The position numbers and the translations under genes are program-made. A DNA stretch of 64,000 nucleotides, taken from the NCBI RefSeq assembly GCF_042682545.1, contig NZ_JBHUHQ010000006.1. The stretch is one strand, 5' to 3'. This DNA is from Ornithinibacillus salinisoli. Its GTDB lineage: Bacteria > Bacillota > Bacilli > Bacillales > Amphibacillaceae. Below, piece by piece: positions 25,108 to 33,449 of the stretch (the stretch's first letter is position 1; the number at the start of each line of letters is the position of its first letter). The notes beneath the pieces were generated by a model. It did no database searches. It saw only the letters and a program-made list of their open reading frames with translations, and was not told the origin of the DNA.

Positions 25108-26364
25108 TCAGTTGCTATATTTAGACTGCACAAAGGAAATAACATACGTCACAACTAAAACACCTAAGCTAGCTACCCCTAACAAAATCACCCCATTAGT
25201 AAATGAAAACGCAAAGTTCTCCAAGGTAACCGCCAACTCATTCGTGATTACCTCACCTACAGAAAAATAATGAAATGGGATGTACGGTGCAAAACTAGAC
25301 AGAACAGATTCCTGACTCCAGGCGATTCCAATAAATATCGTAGCAAGTGTTAACCCAAGCGCAATCAACGTCTTCTTGGTAATAACCGAAAACAGAAATA
25401 AAATAGAATAACAGAATAATAGAATCATAAAGAACAACCCAAATGATTGAAGTAAGTAAGTACCTATATTCATGTAGGTAAAGGTACGTTCTTCTCCATA
25501 AATTAGAACAGGGTAATCCCAATCCCCAAAACTGTCAAAAATTACGCCAAGAACGATAGATAGAATTGCAGTAATTAATAATGTCATGAAAGATACAATA
25601 ATAACCGTCATAAATTTGCTAACTAAAATCTTTTGTCGATGAATAGGCTGTGTTTTTAAGAGGTGAATCGACCCATTTCTCCCTAGCCCTTCTTTTGTAA
25701 CAACATCTGCAAACAAGAAAAGAAATAATATAGCCCCGATTAAACTAAAAAGCATCTGAAACACGTGATTAAGAAAATGAACTCCTGCGGAAGAATACTT
25801 ATTGCTATTTTCTATTACCATCTCCTCTGCAATTGGATCATCAAACACTTCATCATAAACCGTTTTCCAAGCAAATTCTTCAATACGTAGTACTGGCGTA
25901 ATTTCCTTATCCCGGATCCACTTGTATTGCGCTAGAAGAGTTTCCTTACTAAAAAAAGTCGGCCAAGTGTATACATTTTGGTATGGGTCATTTCTTAGCA
26001 TGTCTACTACAGGCTCGTATTGTTCAATTTCCATTTCCATAATTGTCGTCCAGTCTTCTTCTTCGTATGCTTGCAACAATTTGCTATCTCTTTCTTGAAA
26101 CCTTTCCCAAGTTTCAATAGATTGTTCCGTCTCACGGTCACTTCCATCCTCGTTAGATTCAAGTACGTCATACAACTCCTGAATTTGCTGTTCCTGCGTA
26201 AATATCTGATTCTCAAGATTTATAATTATGTCATCTGCTCGTACTGTATTGATGTACACATATGTGTAATAAGATAGAATAAAAAATAATAACCCAATCA
26301 TTATGATTTGAAAAAAAATAGATTTAAATACCTTTATAATTTCAAATTGTATTAACCTTAACAT
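25108..26364 (-). CDS. ABC-2 type permease, paralogue
   Basis: 418 residues with the same layout as the permease at 23087: a helix near the N-terminus (SIFFQIIMIGLLFFILSYY), a long acidic extracytoplasmic part rich in Glu and Gln, then five helices. ATG 26364 is behind GGAGGTGA; the frame extends upstream without another ribosome site. It is the first gene of the three-gene exporter operon. The exported substrate is unknown. Confidence 0.82.
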   Translation of the reverse strand: MLRLIQFEIIKVFKSIFFQIIMIGLLFFILSYYTYVYINTVRADDIIINLENQIFTQEQQIQELYDVLESNEDGSDRETEQSIETWERFQERDSKLLQAYEEEDWTTIMEMEIEQYEPVVDMLRNDPYQNVYTWPTFFSKETLLAQYKWIRDKEITPVLRIEEFAWKTVYDEVFDDPIAEEMVIENSNKYSSAGVHFLNHVFQMLFSLIGAILFLFLFADVVTKEGLGRNGSIHLLKTQPIHRQKILVSKFMTVIIVSFMTLLITAILSIVLGVIFDSFGDWDYPVLIYGEERTFTYMNIGTYLLQSFGLFFMILLFCYSILFLFSVITKKTLIALGLTLATIFIGIAWSQESVLSSFAPYIPFHYFSVGEVITNELAVTLENFAFSFTNGVILLGVASLGVLVVTYVISFVQSKYSN

Positions 26365-26535
26365 GTAGTCACCTCCACTATGCATAATATTGTATATCAC
26401 AAGTTTAAAAATTAAAACTATTTTCACAATATGGAGGATAGTAAATTTCCAAAATAGTTGTGTTAGAATGATGAAGAATTTAAACCCACATAAATGGAAT
26501 AGTAATGATAGGAAGAAAGTAAGGATGTGACATTC

Positions 26536-27267
26536 ATGAATACGACAACCAAACCTGAAGTTGAATTTAGGGATGTGAATTATTCGGCTGATGATTTACA
26601 TATTCTTAAAAGCATCACCGGCACATTCCCTAAAGGCAAAATTACAACCCTTGTCGGTCCTTCAGGTGCCGGAAAATCCACCTTATTTAAACTATGTAAT
26701 GGATTACGATCTCCACAATCAGGAGAAATTTTGATCAGAAATCACTCAATCAATGACTATGACCCTGTTGAATTACGACGAACTGTAGGAATTGCCCTAC
26801 AGAGCGCAACCATGATCAAAGGAAGTGTTCTTGAAAATCTGGAACTTCCATTAACTTTACAAGGGAAACATATTGAACGTGGATTTGCTGAAGAATTACT
26901 ATATGATGTCGGACTAGATGGGAGTTTTTTACAACGCAACGCAAAGGACTTATCAGGTGGTCAACGTCAAAAGCTATCGATTGCCCGGACCCTCGTTAAC
27001 CAGCCAAAAATACTATTGCTTGATGAAATCACTTCTTCACTAGACAGAGTGTCCCAACATGATATCGAAGAGTTAATAGAAAAAATTAACGAAAAATACG
27101 GAACCACGATGGTTTGGATTACGCATAATTTAGAACAAGCACTAAAAATAGGTCACTATACTTGGGTTATGATGAATGGAGAGGTTATAGAGACAGGGGA
27201 AAGCTCCCTTTTGCATGCACCAAAAGATGAACGCGTCCAACAATTTGTAAAGGGGGAATTGGGATGA
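26536..27267 (+). CDS. fetA: Iron-export ABC ATPase FetA
   Basis: 243 residues with Walker A GPSGAGKST, signature LSGGQRQKL, Walker B ILLLDEITSSLD and THNLEQA. Its coupling by a 4-bp overlap to a FetB/UPF0014 permease identifies it as FetA (YbbL in E. coli). In E. coli this pair lowers cytoplasmic iron and protects from peroxide. ATG 26536 is preferred to GTG 26527, which lies too close to AAGGATG. Confidence 0.85.
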   Translation: MNTTTKPEVEFRDVNYSADDLHILKSITGTFPKGKITTLVGPSGAGKSTLFKLCNGLRSPQSGEILIRNHSINDYDPVELRRTVGIALQSATMIKGSVLENLELPLTLQGKHIERGFAEELLYDVGLDGSFLQRNAKDLSGGQRQKLSIARTLVNQPKILLLDEITSSLDRVSQHDIEELIEKINEKYGTTMVWITHNLEQALKIGHYTWVMMNGEVIETGESSLLHAPKDERVQQFVKGELG

Positions 27268-28028
27268 GCTATGTAACGTTGTCCATTACCCTTATTTTCG
27301 TTTTAATCCCATTAATCTTATCGAAAACACTAAATTTAGGATTAGAAAAGGATACAATTATTGCAACCGTGAGATCTATTATTCAACTTCTCTTAGTAGG
27401 TTTCGTTCTACAATATGTATTCGACACCGAGCACTTTATTTTTATTTTTCTAATGATCCTGCTAATGATTGGTGCTGCAACACAAAATGCCCGAAGAAAG
27501 GGTGCGTCCATTAGAGGGATTACATGGAAATTAATTGTTACGTTTATTTTTATAGAAGTTCTAACCCAGGGTATTTTATTGGGACTAAACATCACTCCAC
27601 CAACCGCACAGTATATTATTCCTATTAGCGGGATGGTGATCGGTAATTCTATGGTGCTTGGTATCCTCTTTTTAAACCGTTTTACTTCAGAAGTGGAAAC
27701 ACATCAGGATGAAACAGAGCTCATCTTATCACTCGGAGGGACGCCAAAACAAGCAATCCATACACAACTAATTACATCGATCAAAGCTAGTACAATCCCT
27801 ACGATTGAGAGTCAAAAAACGATTGGACTAGTGCAACTACCTGGTATGATGAGTGGACAAATCATTGCAGGAGCGGATCCTGTTCAGGCTGTTCAGTTTC
27901 AATTACTCATTTTGTTTTTACTATTAACTACAGCGGTTGTCACTAGTATCGCACTTGGATTTTTATCTTATCCGACCCTGTTTAATGAGCGGATGCAGTT
28001 TTTGAAGCTACAGGATAAGAATAAATAG
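27264..28028 (+). CDS. fetB: Iron-export ABC permease FetB (UPF0014)
   Basis: 254 residues with seven predicted helices and the family's conserved blocks: ARRKGASIRG, ISGMVIGNSMVLG, LSLGGTPKQA and GLVQLPGMMSGQIIAGADP. It functions with FetA in the membrane, probably exporting iron or another metal. The FetAB operon is divergent from the ABC-2 exporter operon. A short AACTATTTT/AAAATAGTT dyad lies between them. Confidence 0.9.
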   Translation: MSYVTLSITLIFVLIPLILSKTLNLGLEKDTIIATVRSIIQLLLVGFVLQYVFDTEHFIFIFLMILLMIGAATQNARRKGASIRGITWKLIVTFIFIEVLTQGILLGLNITPPTAQYIIPISGMVIGNSMVLGILFLNRFTSEVETHQDETELILSLGGTPKQAIHTQLITSIKASTIPTIESQKTIGLVQLPGMMSGQIIAGADPVQAVQFQLLILFLLLTTAVVTSIALGFLSYPTLFNERMQFLKLQDKNK

Positions 28029-28091
28029 CTACACTCGAAGGAATGTATGTCCTAAAGGGTCAAGGTTGATTATCAAAGAACTTTCTTGTTT

Positions 28092-28122
28092 ATTAGCTGC
28101 TCCGAGTCAACGAGCAGCTAAT
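28092..28122. other. Perfect hairpin without T run
   Basis: ATTAGCTGCTC and GAGCAGCTAAT form a perfect 11-bp stem, 64 bp after fetB. No T tract follows on either strand, so it is not a standard terminator. It may stabilise the mRNA 3' end. Confidence 0.45.
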
Positions 28123-28138
28123 ATGCTAAATTGGATAA

Positions 28139-28250
28139 TTCGCTCCTATTCGACATGAAAACGCTCATAAATTCTGAAATTCGCTCATAAATTTTCGGAT
28201 TCGCTCATAAACTAAGAAATCCGCTCCTATTCGACAAAAATTCGCTCAAA
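28139..28250. repeat. Six-unit 20-21 bp periodic repeat
   Basis: CGCTC starts at 28141, 28162, 28182, 28202, 28222 and 28243. Most units read TTCGCTCATAAA or CCGCTCCTATTCGACA with variable fillers. It is non-coding and lies between fetB and the MarR gene. Similar CGCTC/TTCGAC-rich strings are, as I recall, common between Bacillus genes. Confidence 0.65.
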
Positions 28251-28343
28251 ACAACAAATCTAGTACATTACAAATTATCCTTAACCATCACCAAAATTCT
28301 CTCCCATTTGACATCCCCCACCACCAACGATAAAATTATACTT

Positions 28344-28362
28344 AATTAAAGATACTTTAATT
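28344..28362. promoter_or_regulatory. Operator palindrome before the MarR gene
   Basis: AATTAAAG, three bases, CTTTAATT: a perfect 19-bp dyad, 35 bp before the marR start and over the likely promoter. It is a candidate autoregulatory site. Confidence 0.65.
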
Positions 28363-28397
28363 CAAAATATATTTCGATATTACTGAGGTGCAATAAT

Positions 28398-28814
28398 ATG
28401 AGCGAGAATCTATCCTTAAAAGCCTTTGTTGTTTTAATGAAAGCATCAAAGTCAATTCAAGAACAGGTGCAAAAAGATATTAGCGACCATGGCATGAAGA
28501 CGTCAGACTTTGCTGTTATAGAGGCTCTTTACCATAAAGGAAGACAAACAATTCGAGAAATCTCTGAAGCCGTCCTGATTAATACCGGCTCCATCACTTA
28601 TGTCATCGATAAATTAGAATCAAAGGGGTTTCTGGAACGGATTAATTGCACAGAAGATCGCCGTGTTGTTTATATCCAAATCACCAATAAAGGAAAAGTG
28701 TTAATGGACGAAATTTTCCCGAAGCATAAAAAAGTAATCGATCAAATATTTGCAGATGTTAGCAACAATGAAAAGGAACAATTAATAGATATTTTAAAAC
28801 GAGCGGGAAAATAA
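28398..28814 (+). CDS. MarR-family regulator (MhqR-like)
   Basis: 138 residues with a winged helix: TSDFAVIEALYHKGRQTIREI, then SITYVIDKLESKGFLER and the wing CTEDRRVVYIQITNKG. Its position 13 bp before an mhqD-like gene matches B. subtilis MhqR, the repressor that responds to quinones and catechols. A palindromic operator lies just upstream. The GAGGTG ribosome site is 6 nt from ATG. Confidence 0.85.
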   Translation: MSENLSLKAFVVLMKASKSIQEQVQKDISDHGMKTSDFAVIEALYHKGRQTIREISEAVLINTGSITYVIDKLESKGFLERINCTEDRRVVYIQITNKGKVLMDEIFPKHKKVIDQIFADVSNNEKEQLIDILKRAGK

Positions 28815-28827
28815 GGAGGAAATGAAT

Positions 28828-29433
28828 ATGAATCATATTTTTCAAAAAGGTAACGACCAATCAAAACCAACATTACTTTTGCTACATGGAACAGGTGGTA
28901 CAGAACGGGATTTGCTGCCTCTAGCCGAAAAAATTGATCCTGAAGCAAATGTCCTTAGTGTTCGAGGTAATATTCTTGAAAATGGGATGCCACGCTTTTT
29001 CAAACGATTAGCAGAAGGTGTTTTTGATGAAGAGGACTTAACCTTCCGAACGAAAGAGCTAAATGAATTTCTTAATGAGGCTGCTGAAAAATATGAATTT
29101 GATCGTAACAATATTATTGCAATCGGGTATTCCAACGGAGCAAATATTGCTGCGAGCTTGATGTTCCACTATCAAGATGCGCTAAAAGCAGCTATTCTAC
29201 ATCACCCAATGGTACCAAGAAGAGGGATCGAATTACCGAATCTTACTGGAAAAAATGTATTTATTGCAGCTGGTTCAAATGATCCGATCTGTCCAGCCCA
29301 GGAATCAGAAGACCTCAAATCATTACTAGAAAAGGCAGGAGCAAGTGTTGTACTGCATTGGGAGAATATGGGGCATCAGCTAACCTATAGTGAAGTGGAA
29401 ACAGCTGAAAAATGGTATCAAAATTTTTCATAA
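28828..29433 (+). CDS. mhqD: MhqD-type alpha/beta hydrolase
   Basis: 201 residues closely following B. subtilis MhqD: NHIFQKGN start, LLLLHGTGGTERDLL oxyanion region, NGMPRFFKRLAEGVFDEED, nucleophile Ser102 in GYSNG, Asp152 in GSNDP and His183 in MGHQ. MhqD is a predicted carboxylesterase/phospholipase-like enzyme induced by methylhydroquinone and catechol. I chose ATG 28828, 8 nt from GGAGG; ATG 28822 is only 2 nt away from it. Confidence 0.9.
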   Translation: MNHIFQKGNDQSKPTLLLLHGTGGTERDLLPLAEKIDPEANVLSVRGNILENGMPRFFKRLAEGVFDEEDLTFRTKELNEFLNEAAEKYEFDRNNIIAIGYSNGANIAASLMFHYQDALKAAILHHPMVPRRGIELPNLTGKNVFIAAGSNDPICPAQESEDLKSLLEKAGASVVLHWENMGHQLTYSEVETAEKWYQNFS

Positions 29434-29436
29434 ACA

Positions 29437-29468
29437 AAACCCGTTCTCACTAGCAGAACGGGTTTCTT
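29437..29468. terminator. Bidirectional terminator between mhqD and the antiporter gene
   Basis: AAACCCGTTCT and AGAACGGGTTT form a perfect 11-bp stem followed by CTTTAAT, with an A-rich left flank. Confidence 0.85.
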
Positions 29469-29471
29469 TAA

Positions 29472-30425
29472 TTAATTTCTTATAATGATATAAAGAAGAT
29501 AAGCGGCATACGCAAGTACAAGAATGAATCCCTCTGACTTACCAATCTTATATTTCGTCCTGGAGAATACTAATAATAATACGGTTAAGACGATCATCGC
29601 TTTGATATCGAAAAAAACTTTACCATTCACAGGTAATGGAGTAATAACGGATGTTATGCCTAATACGAATAAAATATTAAATATATTACTACCTACAATA
29701 TTTCCAAGCGCAATCTCACTTTCTTTTTTCAAAGCAGCAACTATTGAAGTGACTAGTTCAGGAAGCGAGGTACCAACAGCTATTATAGTTAATCCGACTA
29801 GCGTTTCACTCATTCCCCACGAGTAAGCAATTTCCGTTCCGTTGTCTACCACTAGGTCTCCACCTATGATAATTCCAGTAAGTCCGAGCAGTGTAAAAAA
29901 TACATTTCTTCCCCATTTTGTTTCACTTGAAATAGGTCCATCTACTTTATTTTTTCTACTTTTCATTGCAACTTCAAAAACATAATACATAAAAATTATT
30001 AAAAACAACAATAAAAGAAAACCATCACTACGTGTAATGAGATTTGACCCATGTCCTTGCAAAACAATATCACTAATTAAAATTAGTAATGCAACACTCG
30101 CTAATAGTGTAAAAGGGATTTCCTTCCGAATGGTCTCGCTTTCCACTTTCAATGGATATAGCATGGCAGCAACCCCAACAACTAAGGTCAGATTGAAAAT
30201 ATTACTCCCAACTACGTTCCCTAATGAGACTTCTGCCGTTCCTTCCATAGCTGCAATTATACTGACAGTTGCTTCAGGCGAACTTGTTCCAAAGGAGACA
30301 ATGGTTAAACCAATAAGTATAGATGGCACACGGAGTAACCGAGCAATGTTGGAGGATCCATCTACAAAATAATCCGCACCTTTTATTAACAAGGCAAAAC
30401 CAACAACCAATAGTAGATAAGCCAT
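29472..30425 (-). CDS. Calcium/sodium antiporter (CaCA, YrbG type)
   Basis: 317 residues in two inverted repeats of five helices. Each repeat bears the alpha motif: SFGTSSPEATVSIIAA with NVVGSNIFNLTLV in the first half, and AVGTSLPELVTSIVAA with NIVGSNIFNILFV in the second. The Glu residues bind the cation. Such proteins exchange sodium or protons for calcium or other divalent ions across the cytoplasmic membrane. It is a single gene. Confidence 0.93.
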   Translation of the reverse strand: MAYLLLVVGFALLIKGADYFVDGSSNIARLLRVPSILIGLTIVSFGTSSPEATVSIIAAMEGTAEVSLGNVVGSNIFNLTLVVGVAAMLYPLKVESETIRKEIPFTLLASVALLILISDIVLQGHGSNLITRSDGFLLLLFLIIFMYYVFEVAMKSRKNKVDGPISSETKWGRNVFFTLLGLTGIIIGGDLVVDNGTEIAYSWGMSETLVGLTIIAVGTSLPELVTSIVAALKKESEIALGNIVGSNIFNILFVLGITSVITPLPVNGKVFFDIKAMIVLTVLLLVFSRTKYKIGKSEGFILVLAYAAYLLYIIIRN

Positions 30426-30564
30426 AGATTCCTTCCTTTTCTCATGTAAGTTACTATTTATAGTGTATTACGAAATGACCATTCATACCATTAGAATACG
30501 TGATAAAGCAAACTTGAATAATAAAAAAGATTACCAAGAATCCCAAGTTGACAATCTACGAAAT

Positions 30565-31404
30565 TTAACAAACTAATCTAATGACATTCCCTGCCGGATC
30601 CACGACTTCATTATCATGCTTAACAGTTACACCCATACTGTTTAATTTACTGACTGTTTGTTTCACAGCCTCTTCACTTGGAAAAACAAGCTCAAACCAA
30701 TTAAGGCCAACACTATTTTTCACTGGTGGTTTAGCTCCTACTCCATTCCATACATTTAAACCGATGTGATGATGATAGTCTCCAGTTGAAGCAAATAATG
30801 CACCTGGATATTTCGTTACAATTTTAAACCCTAAACCATTGACATAAAATTTTTCCGTTTCCTCTAAATTTGCAACATGCAAATGGATATGACCTAATAT
30901 AGTATCCTCTGGCATTCCATTCCATTCTTTGTCACCTTCTGCAAGAAGATTATCTCCATCCAGTGGCTCTGTCGCCATAGCTACCTGCCCTTCTGTCCAA
31001 TTCCATTCTGATGATGGTCGATCACGGTATACTTCAATGCCATTCCCATCAGGATCATTAAAATATAAAGCCTCACTTACATAGTGGTCCGAAGCACCTA
31101 ATGGCACACCGGATCGAATACTATGTTTTAAAAAAGATGAAAGGTCTGCTCGCGTTGGTAATAAAATAGCAAAGTGGTATAAACCAGTTGTTTTTGCTTC
31201 TCTTGATATAACTTCTGGCGGTTGCTCCAATGATAGGATTGGTGTTTTCCCATCTGCAGTTAATACTACGCTAAGGCTCGATTGCTTCAATACGCGAAAC
31301 CCCAATATATTTTTATAAAAATGAAGTGACCTTTCCAAATCAGTCACATTTATATTGACCTCCCCAACATAGGTTGTTGGTTTTTGAAAAAATTTCTTTT
31401 CCAT
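30565..31404 (-). CDS. catE: Catechol-2,3-dioxygenase CatE-like VOC protein
   Basis: 279 residues: two VOC modules with the extradiol metal ligands GHIHLHV (His), YHHHIGLNVW (His) and GNGIEVY, in close agreement with B. subtilis CatE, including the linker DTILGHIHLHVANLEETEKFY (its core only quoted). CatE opens catechol with iron(II) and oxygen. A sigma-A promoter with an overlapping palindrome lies upstream, as expected for redox-repressor (YodB/CatR) control. It complements the nearby MarR/mhqD pair in a catechol/quinone response. Confidence 0.88.
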   Translation of the reverse strand: MEKKFFQKPTTYVGEVNINVTDLERSLHFYKNILGFRVLKQSSLSVVLTADGKTPILSLEQPPEVISREAKTTGLYHFAILLPTRADLSSFLKHSIRSGVPLGASDHYVSEALYFNDPDGNGIEVYRDRPSSEWNWTEGQVAMATEPLDGDNLLAEGDKEWNGMPEDTILGHIHLHVANLEETEKFYVNGLGFKIVTKYPGALFASTGDYHHHIGLNVWNGVGAKPPVKNSVGLNWFELVFPSEEAVKQTVSKLNSMGVTVKHDNEVVDPAGNVIRLVC

Positions 31405-31448
31405 GAAATAGCCTCCTTTATCTAAAGTTACTTTTTTAAATTAACTTA

Positions 31449-31490
31449 CTTATAGTAATTATTATAAGACTTACTAACTTCACGTGTCAA
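31449..31490 (-). promoter_or_regulatory. catE promoter with overlapping operator
   Basis: On the minus strand, TTGACA (31485-31490) and TATAAT (31461-31466) are 18 bp apart. A 20-bp palindrome (CTTATA, eight bases, TATAAG; 18 of 20 positions symmetric) covers 31449-31468, including the -10 box. A repressor bound there would block transcription. MarR/DUF24-type regulators are the natural candidates. Confidence 0.75.
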
Positions 31491-31645
31491 TAAGTGATGC
31501 TAATGTGTTTGGAGTAATATTGTTTCATTTTGGAAAGCTATATCTAGGCTTGTAAATAATAGAAAATCTAATACAAAGTGACATAGTAATGGTGGGATCA
31601 CATATATTTAAGTCGAACACTTTCTAATGTGTTTTGCTTTTGTAT

Positions 31646-31680
31646 AAAGTCATTTAAAGATATACTTAAATGGCTTTTAT
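31646..31680 (+). terminator. Hairpin upstream of the preQ1 aptamer
   Basis: AAAGTCATTTAAAG and CTTAAATGGCTTT pair with one bulge and one G-U, followed by TTATAT. It could be a weak terminator for upstream transcription or an extra leader hairpin. Confidence 0.4.
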
Positions 31681-31686
31681 ATGTAG

Positions 31687-31722
31687 CACGTGGTTCGAAA
31701 CCATCCCACGTAAAAAAACTAA
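31687..31722 (+). promoter_or_regulatory. PreQ1-I riboswitch
   Basis: P1 CGTGG pairs with CCACG around the conserved loop TTCGAAACCATC. The A-rich tail AAAAAAACTAAGG forms the H-type pseudoknot. The tail merges with the AAGGAG ribosome site of queT, so ligand binding would hide the site and repress translation. Confidence 0.9.
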
Positions 31723-31734
31723 GGAGAGATTTCT

Positions 31735-32217
31735 ATGAAAAATAAAACGTTGGTTGTTAACGCATTAATTGCAGCGTTATATATCGCTGTGTCTGCACTT
31801 ATTGTTCCTTTTGGTTTTACAAATATCCAATTCCGCATTTCTGAAGTATTTAACCACCTTATTGTTTTTAACAAAAAGTACTTCTTCGGGATCGTTGTAG
31901 GTGTGTTTATCTATAATTTATTTTCACCATTAGGTTGGTATGATCTCGTCTTTGGTGTTGCACATTCTGCTATTTCATTAGCAATTATTATTTTTCTATC
32001 CAAATTTGTAAAGAATATCATAGTGCTACTAATTGCTAATACAATCGTCTTTACATTTAATATGTTCATTATTGCATTTGAACTAAATTTGGTACTTAAT
32101 TTTCCATTTTTACTTACGTGGCTAACTACAGCCGCTGGCGAATTTACGGTATTAGCTATTGGAATCCCAATCGCGTATGCTTTAAATAAACGTGTTCAGT
32201 TTGATAAACTAATATAA
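31735..32217 (+). CDS. queT: Queuosine precursor transporter QueT
   Basis: 160 residues with five or six membrane helices and the QueT motifs FGFTNIQFRISEVFNHL and NLFSPLGWYDLVFG. It is the substrate-binding (S) component of an energy-coupling-factor transporter that imports queuosine precursors such as preQ1. The preQ1 riboswitch in its leader supports the assignment independently. The shared ECF ATPase/T subunits are not in this window. Confidence 0.95.
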   Translation: MKNKTLVVNALIAALYIAVSALIVPFGFTNIQFRISEVFNHLIVFNKKYFFGIVVGVFIYNLFSPLGWYDLVFGVAHSAISLAIIIFLSKFVKNIIVLLIANTIVFTFNMFIIAFELNLVLNFPFLLTWLTTAAGEFTVLAIGIPIAYALNKRVQFDKLI

Positions 32218-32276
32218 AGTGAAATTTCATTCAGTAGGTCTTACTATACGTTACAATCTGGATACCTTTAAGCCTA

Positions 32277-32320
32277 ACATCACGATCTGCACTTAGGTGC
32301 TTAGCAGATTGTGATGTTTT
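32277..32320 (+). terminator. Intrinsic terminator of queT
   Basis: ACATCACGATCTGC and GCAGATTGTGATGT form a 14-bp stem (one G-U) followed by TTTC. Confidence 0.8.
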
Positions 32321-32342
32321 CACTTACATAAGGAGTGTTAGG

Positions 32343-33113
32343 ATGATTGTTAGAGAACGAGAAAATGAATTTATTATGATTGAGCAGCATAACCACGCTC
32401 TCACATCTGGGGACATCATGTCCCACTGGAAAGATTCATTATTTCATGGGAAAGCCAATAGAAAATCCGTAGAAACAGCCATTTATATGCACGATTATGG
32501 ATGGAAGGAATTTGATAAGCAACCCTTTTGGAATGATCAGACACAGGCACCATATACATTTTCTGATTTTCCTACCTATCCAAAGATTATTCTTTATGCA
32601 CACGGAATAAATGAGGTTGAAAAAAAGGACATGTATGCAGCCCTGCTTTGTAGTGAGCATTATACTAGATTCCTTCTAAATCATACATCCGTTGAGGCAC
32701 AATCATTTGTAACGGAAGAGAAAAAGCGTCAAAAACGGATATTAAAGAGCCTTGGCAACATAGATAAGCTTTTGTTCCGCTTTCATTATGGACTTCTTCA
32801 GCTCGGAGATAATCTTTCCCTATTCCTATGCTTAAACGAGCCAGGTGTCGCAAAAGAAAAGGAACACCATTTTTTCAAACACGGAATTCCATTAGCTTCC
32901 AGTATAGAAGGAGTCAATCAATCTACATTGGGGGTAGAATGGATCGATAATCAAACGGTTTCCGTACACGAGTTTCCGTTTGATCAGGCGTTTACCGTTG
33001 CTTTTAATCAAAAAAAAGTAAGCAAAGCTTCCATTAAGGAGCTCGGTTTGATTAATGCATATGAAGAAGCTTCTTCTGAGAAAGTCACCGTTCAACTTGT
33101 ACCTGAACCTTAA
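32343..33113 (+). CDS. DUF3891-family protein
   Basis: 256 residues. The pattern MIEQHNHALTSGDIMSHW, then IYMHDYGWKEFD and YAALLCSEHYTRFL is that of DUF3891, a family with conserved His/Asp residues arranged as in metal-dependent HD-like folds. Activity is unknown. ATG 32343 follows AAGGAGTGTTAGG. It is a single gene. Confidence 0.8.
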   Translation: MIVRERENEFIMIEQHNHALTSGDIMSHWKDSLFHGKANRKSVETAIYMHDYGWKEFDKQPFWNDQTQAPYTFSDFPTYPKIILYAHGINEVEKKDMYAALLCSEHYTRFLLNHTSVEAQSFVTEEKKRQKRILKSLGNIDKLLFRFHYGLLQLGDNLSLFLCLNEPGVAKEKEHHFFKHGIPLASSIEGVNQSTLGVEWIDNQTVSVHEFPFDQAFTVAFNQKKVSKASIKELGLINAYEEASSEKVTVQLVPEP

Positions 33114-33200
33114 ACACCTATAAAAAACTTTTCTTTCTAAAGCCAAACGATTACACGATAGGAAGATTAAAATGTTACTTATTCAACGGTAATGTCTTAA

Positions 33201-33347
33201 TTCTTAGTTGATGTAAAATGCGAAATAACTGCTATGTGACCATTGGTTATTTTCTCTTCACCACTGCTATGATCGACCGTTTGGCATTTTATACTTTAGC
33301 GCCTCATCTTTTTGGCGCAGTTTATGTATGATTAGCAACAAAGTACG
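33201..33347. repeat. Single-unit relative of the 52-bp array element
   Basis: The ordered blocks TAGTTGATG-AAAATG, GGTTATTTTCTCTTCACC, CTGCTATGATCGACCGTTTGG, GCGC, CGCAGTTTAT and TTAGCAACAAAGTACG recur in the same order at 58570-58996, where the middle block is expanded to six 52-bp units. This copy holds one degenerate unit. Confidence 0.75.
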
Positions 33348-33356
33348 AAAACACCA

Positions 33357-33420
33357 AAAGAAAAATCCAAACTAACTCGAATTCTAATAGAATTTCGAAT
33401 CATAGTTCAGATTTTTCTTT
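33357..33420. terminator. Long bidirectional terminator
   Basis: AAAGAAAAATC and GATTTTTCTTT close a long imperfect stem with an inner TCGAATTC/GAATTTCGA arm. It separates the convergent DUF3891 and PlsC genes. Confidence 0.7.
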
Positions 33421-33449
33421 GACTAAACACCTTAGTCCCCATCTATTCA

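Noticed and set aside
26405..26455. AACTATTTT/AAAATAGTT dyad as a terminator or operator
   Set aside because: The arms are AT-only and separated by 25 bases between divergent promoters; too weak to call.
28092..28122. Terminator of fetB
   Set aside because: Perfect stem but no T run on either strand.
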